DNA of 29,581 nucleotides from Candidatus Heimdallarchaeota archaeon LC_2. Its GTDB lineage: Archaea > Asgardarchaeota > Heimdallarchaeia > Heimdallarchaeales > Kariarchaeaceae. Of this stretch, positions 25,913 through 29,581 are shown one piece after another (the stretch's first letter is position 1; the number at the start of each line of letters is the position of its first letter). The notes below the pieces were generated by a model. That model had not been told where the DNA came from. It saw only the letters and a list, made by a program, of their open reading frames with translations, and ran no database searches. A program made the translations under genes and the position numbers. The DNA is taken from the NCBI GenBank assembly GCA_001940725.1, contig MDVR01000121.1, positions 1 through 29,581 on the forward strand. The letters run 5' to 3'.

Positions 25913-26909
25913 TTCCTCTAGTCTTAACTCAATCTTAATAGACGAGAGTAAGATTAAAGGCAACATCGATGGAATATTCGTTGATTCTCCTGAAAATAAG
26001 CTAATTGAAAGTTATCCATTGATTCCAAAGTATTTTTTGAAAAATAACCACATATTAGATTACGATGGAAATCAAATTGGTAAAAAGATTGAGATTACTG
26101 ATCCAAAAGCCATGGAAGAAGCCTTGATTGAAGAAGTTAAAGATGGAATTTTACTTGTCGAAACATTGGATTGGAAAATAATTCCACTAGAAAACCTTAT
26201 TGCAAAATACGATGGTTCGGAGGTGAAAATTATTGCCCACGCCAATAGTGTTGAAGATTTTAAAATCCTGAAAGGAATATTAGAAATTGGGGTCGGAGGT
26301 ATTGTTATCTCTCCTGATTCAGAAGATGAATTGTATTCATATTTTGATAGTTCACTAATTAGTGAGGAAAAAATAACTCTTGAAAGTTTTGAAGTATCCT
26401 CCATTGAACCCATTGGAATGGGAGATAGAGCTTGTGTAGATACAAATTCAATATTACGAAAAGGTGAAGGAATGCTCGTTGGTTCGACATCTCAATTATT
26501 TGTCTTGGTGGAGGCAGAAGTTCATAAATCAGGATATGTTAATCCGAGACCTTTTAGAGTAAATGCAGGGGTTGTATCCCTATATACATTAAACGGGCAA
26601 AAAACAAATTATTTATCTGAGCTGGAAGCTGGATCTGAGGTTAGTATAGTTGATCGAAATGGGCAGGTTAGAAAAGAACGAATTGCTCGGGTGAAAATTG
26701 AGAGGAGACCCATGATACTTGTAAAATTGAAGTATGATCAAAGAGAATATTCTGTGGTTTTACAGGATGCAGAAACAGTTAGATTAGTAAACAACGAAGG
26801 TTCACTTCCAATAAATGAAATTAAAGTAGGAATGATGGTATTTGGACATATTTCAAAGTCTGCGAGACATTTTGGTATGAAAGTGGATGAATTCGTGGAA
26901 GAGAAATAA
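25893..26909 (+). CDS. aroB': 3-dehydroquinate synthase II
   Basis: This 338-residue enzyme converts ADH to 3-dehydroquinate in archaea that lack the usual AroB. The family is recognised by the C-terminal part: PIGMGDRACVDTNSILRKGEGMLVG, PRPFRVNAGVVSLY, SELEAGSEVSIVDRNG and an ending similar to HISKSARHFGMKVDE. It overlaps the upstream gene by 20 nt and ends with a TAATG overlap onto the next one, so the genes are translationally coupled. Confidence 0.93.
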   Translation: MYNLFISSSSLNSILIDESKIKGNIDGIFVDSPENKLIESYPLIPKYFLKNNHILDYDGNQIGKKIEITDPKAMEEALIEEVKDGILLVETLDWKIIPLENLIAKYDGSEVKIIAHANSVEDFKILKGILEIGVGGIVISPDSEDELYSYFDSSLISEEKITLESFEVSSIEPIGMGDRACVDTNSILRKGEGMLVGSTSQLFVLVEAEVHKSGYVNPRPFRVNAGVVSLYTLNGQKTNYLSELEAGSEVSIVDRNGQVRKERIARVKIERRPMILVKLKYDQREYSVVLQDAETVRLVNNEGSLPINEIKVGMMVFGHISKSARHFGMKVDEFVEEK

Positions 26910-28375
26910 TGACCGTTGCTATTGTCCTTAAAAATTATGAGAATGCCATAGAATTATTAAAAAAAGAACAAGTCAAAAATAGATTATTTGAACTACGATT
27001 AGATTTTGATTACAAATTACTCTCCCTAATTGAAAATAATCAAATATCCCCCCACCAGGCAATATTGACAATTAGATCAAAATCTGAAGGCGGTAAATTA
27101 GATAATGATGCAACTAGAGATAAAATTATTAACAAAGCTCTTGAGATGAAAGTAGGTTATTTGGATTTAGAATTAAAATCAGATTATGAAGTTATTAAGA
27201 AAATTGTTGAGGATATAAATCAATTAAATTCTACTAATTTAATTATCTCTCAACATAATTATATCCAGAGCTTATTATCAGGTTATTCGTCATTTTACAC
27301 TACATTTTTAAATCTTAACAGTCTTAATACAGAAATTAATAAACGAATTATATTGAAATATGTGGGCTCTCCAGATGATTCCTACGAAACATTAGAATTA
27401 ATGGAAATGATACCCCAACACTCCAAACAAATATTATTAGGTATTGGAAAAAGGGGAGATATATCCCGGACACTACATTCCAAATTAGGACAGGAATTAG
27501 TTTTTGGGGGATTGCAGGATAATGACATCATACCTTACCAAGTATTAGATGTATTATCACAATCCAATACATTGATGCTTGGATTAGTAGGTGGAAATAT
27601 ATCTCATTCTTTATCCCCCCTTATTCATAATATTCTCATGAAAACGACTAAACTCTCAGGATATTATCATTTATTAGAAGCCAACAACTCAAACAGAGCA
27701 AACAATATGGTTAGAAAACTTATCAATTACGATTTTACAGGTTTCAATATTACTATTCCTTACAAGAAATCAATTATTAAAATTTTGGATCAAATAGATC
27801 ACGTAGCTGAAAATATCCAAGCAGTAAATACGATTAATATTGTAAATGGAAAGTTATTTGGATTTAATACTGACATAACTGGATTTTCAAGATTTTTAAG
27901 AGAGCATAATTTACATAAACTCGAAGGGGCTCTCGTTTTGGGAGCAGGTGGTGCTAGTCGAGCAATATGTCAAAGCTTAATACAAGAAGGAGTTTCTGTT
28001 TCAATAGTAACTCGATCTGAAAAGCGATTTAATGAATTTCCAAAAGACCTACGATCACAAATAAATCTTATATCAAAATCTGATTTTTCAAACAAGATGA
28101 GAGCTGAACTTTACATCAATACAACGCCTCTTGGTTTGAAGGGTGAAGACCCTCGGGATTTTGTGGAGCTGCCCATAAATATTCAAGCTGTAATTGACCT
28201 ACTTTATCATGAAAATGAAAACACATTTGTACAAAAGATAAAAAATAAAGGGATTGAAGCCTATGATGGAAAAGAAATGTTATTTAATCAAGCGGCTGAT
28301 TCTTTTCAGATATGGACGAATAAGATGGTCAAGAAAAAAGATCTGTATAATCAATTCTTAAAGGAGATCAGATGA
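26909..28375 (+). CDS. aroDE: Fused 3-dehydroquinate dehydratase (type I) - shikimate dehydrogenase
   Basis: The 488-residue protein performs two successive steps. Residues ~1-205 are type I dehydratase: FELRLDF, TIRSKSEGGK, DLEL, His116 in SQHN and Schiff-base Lys150 in ILKYVG, and GKRGDISR. Residues ~222-488 are shikimate dehydrogenase: GNISHSLSPLIHN, catalytic Lys286 in ITIPYKK, NTINIVNGKLFGFNTD, dinucleotide loop GAGGASRA (345-352), INTTPLG and a final Gln-containing helix FNQAADSFQIW. The fusion resembles the plant arrangement and is also found in some prokaryotes. Start and stop are coupled to neighbouring genes. Confidence 0.94.
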   Translation: MTVAIVLKNYENAIELLKKEQVKNRLFELRLDFDYKLLSLIENNQISPHQAILTIRSKSEGGKLDNDATRDKIINKALEMKVGYLDLELKSDYEVIKKIVEDINQLNSTNLIISQHNYIQSLLSGYSSFYTTFLNLNSLNTEINKRIILKYVGSPDDSYETLELMEMIPQHSKQILLGIGKRGDISRTLHSKLGQELVFGGLQDNDIIPYQVLDVLSQSNTLMLGLVGGNISHSLSPLIHNILMKTTKLSGYYHLLEANNSNRANNMVRKLINYDFTGFNITIPYKKSIIKILDQIDHVAENIQAVNTINIVNGKLFGFNTDITGFSRFLREHNLHKLEGALVLGAGGASRAICQSLIQEGVSVSIVTRSEKRFNEFPKDLRSQINLISKSDFSNKMRAELYINTTPLGLKGEDPRDFVELPINIQAVIDLLYHENENTFVQKIKNKGIEAYDGKEMLFNQAADSFQIWTNKMVKKKDLYNQFLKEIR

Positions 28376-28376
28376 A

Positions 28377-29228
28377 ATGAAATATATTAAAACAGAAGTA
28401 GGTTCTGCAATTACGATTTTAAATGCGATATATGCCGATTTCGGGGCAGCAATTGGAATTGATATTCCTATATCTATCGAGATTAGAGAATCTGATAATT
28501 TAGTAATTACTACAAATCCAGAAAATTCACCCGATTTAATTAATGCATGTTTAGAATTAGTAAGTAGTGAATCTCATATCACAATAGAAAATATTGAAAT
28601 ATCAACTTATTCTCCTCTTCCTTCTCAAAGGGGACTAAAGACTTCAAGTGCAATATCAAGTGCATTGATACATGCTTTGAGTGATTATTATGACCTCCAA
28701 TATTCAATTCCAGAAGTAATTTTATTAGCATCAGCTGCATCAATTAGGGCAGGTGTGTCAATAACTGGAGCTTATGACGACGCATATGCATCTTATTGTG
28801 GTGGTATGGTTATTACCGAAACAATAACAAAAATGCCAGTACATCATATAGATATCAAACTGGATGACCAATTAATGCTCCTAATTCCAAATTCTATTCT
28901 AGTAAAAAGTGATATAGATATTTCTAGATATTACATGGACGGGGAAGAACAGAAAATGATTATTAAGAATATAATGGATAAAAATATCTATGAAGCAATT
29001 AGGATTAACACAGCATATTATGCTCCAAAACTATTCCCTAATCATTCGATAATATCTGAATTATCTAAACTCCCCTGTGAACTAATTGGATTAAACGGAG
29101 CAGGCCCTTCATTATTTGTATTATGTGCTAATAAAGATATTAATCGCTTTATTATTTCAATGAAAGAAAGCTTTCCAGAATATGAGATAATGAAAACTTC
29201 ATTAAAACCATTGTATAGGGTATTTTGA
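28377..29228 (+). CDS. aroK: Shikimate kinase, archaeal GHMP type
   Basis: The 283-residue enzyme phosphorylates shikimate and is unrelated to bacterial AroK. GHMP-kinase motifs are seen: ITILNAIYADFGAAIGID near the start, the phosphate-binding SPLPSQRGLKTSSAIS (79-94), SITGAYDDAYASYCGG, and a C-terminal GLNGAGPSLFVL. An AAGGAG lies about nine nt before the ATG, one nt after the stop of the fused gene. Its own stop overlaps the start of EPSP synthase. Confidence 0.93.
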   Translation: MKYIKTEVGSAITILNAIYADFGAAIGIDIPISIEIRESDNLVITTNPENSPDLINACLELVSSESHITIENIEISTYSPLPSQRGLKTSSAISSALIHALSDYYDLQYSIPEVILLASAASIRAGVSITGAYDDAYASYCGGMVITETITKMPVHHIDIKLDDQLMLLIPNSILVKSDIDISRYYMDGEEQKMIIKNIMDKNIYEAIRINTAYYAPKLFPNHSIISELSKLPCELIGLNGAGPSLFVLCANKDINRFIISMKESFPEYEIMKTSLKPLYRVF

Positions 29229-29581
29229 TGAAGGTATATCCTGGAACATTAAATGGATTCATACGCCCTCCTTCATCGAAAAGTGTTACTCATAGATCAT
29301 TGATATTAGCTGCGTGCGGTGAAGTTGGTTCAACAATAAAAAATAGATTAGTTTCAGGAGATACTGATGCTACGAAAAAAGCTCTAGAGGGAATTAACGC
29401 CAAATTTATTGAAAAAGAAGGTCCATTCCAACCATTAATTACTGAAAAACCTATTTCCAAGATAGAGACAGATGAATTAAAGATAAATTGCTTCAATTCA
29501 GGGACAACATTACGATTGCTATCTGGAATAAGTGGCTTACTACCTCGAGAAACCACTTTGTATGGTGATAGTTCTCTAAAT
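29228..29581 (+). CDS. aroA: EPSP synthase, 5' part only (window edge)
   Basis: The first 118 codons are open to the end of the window. They show PPSSKSVTHRSLILAAC (14-30) with Lys18 and Arg23 of the active site, SGDTDATKKAL, and NSGTTLRLLSGISGL (90-104), hallmarks of 5-enolpyruvylshikimate-3-phosphate synthase. The ATG overlaps the TGA of shikimate kinase by one nt. The enzyme is truncated only by the window edge, and chorismate synthase probably follows. Confidence 0.93.
   Translation, partial: MKVYPGTLNGFIRPPSSKSVTHRSLILAACGEVGSTIKNRLVSGDTDATKKALEGINAKFIEKEGPFQPLITEKPISKIETDELKINCFNSGTTLRLLSGISGLLPRETTLYGDSSLN

Overview
The window looks like a chromosomal piece of an AT-rich archaeon. The archaeal assignment rests on archaeal-type genes: RadA recombinase, archaeal-class glutamyl-tRNA synthetase, dehydroquinate synthase II fed by an ADH synthase, GHMP-type shikimate kinase, a DUF1931-like histone-fold protein and two CDP-alcohol phosphotransferases. 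It also rests on promoters in which a TATA box lies about 26 nt ahead of the start codon, which suggests many leaderless mRNAs. A Ras/Rab-like small GTPase and a membrane-anchored protein ending in a RING-like zinc domain are reminiscent of Asgard (Heimdall-like) archaea. That placement is an inference and not proven by anything here.

Layout. 1-1256: a winged-helix methyltransferase. 1619-3711 (minus): a three-gene cassette of a sugar/inositol-phosphate nucleotidyltransferase, a CDP-alcohol phosphotransferase and a histidine phosphatase. It resembles a split form of the IPCT/DIPPS enzyme of the di-myo-inositol-phosphate pathway. 3712-4392: a long spacer with a 48-bp tandem repeat and several GGAATAT-type sites, followed by a second methyltransferase. 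5498-6653: a membrane protein behind a strong inverted repeat, and a small zinc-ribbon protein. 6668-9515: GluRS (minus), a small Cys-rich protein, and a small GTPase (minus). 9516-10823: a mostly empty region with one probable small basic protein. 10824-13346: a tiny histone-fold protein, a small membrane protein, an archaetidylinositol-phosphate-synthase-like enzyme, and a polytopic membrane protein with a zinc ribbon. 13468-15555 (minus): katG, whose base composition and Arg codons differ from everything around it, so it was probably acquired. 15995-17466: the membrane RING-like protein and a dCTP deaminase/dUTPase-family enzyme. 17862-19578: radA and a uridine-kinase-like gene. 19605-20927 (minus): glutamine synthetase. 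21196-22505: a two-gene operon of unknown function, made of a candidate ribbon-helix-helix protein and a coiled-coil/winged-helix protein, with repeated TGCGCA sites flanking its own TATA box. 22521-23822 (minus): a cysteine-desulfurase-family enzyme. 23997-25025: an EamA transporter. 25106-29581: a tightly overlapping archaeal shikimate operon (ADH synthase, DHQ synthase II, a dehydratase-dehydrogenase fusion, shikimate kinase, and the start of EPSP synthase) that runs off the right edge.

The shikimate genes make a continuous route from the ADH precursor to EPSP. The most unexplained parts are the 21-22.5 kb operon with its operator-like promoter, the split inositol-type cassette with no normal start codon, and the RING-like membrane protein. 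No tRNA, rRNA, CRISPR array or transposase was recognised.
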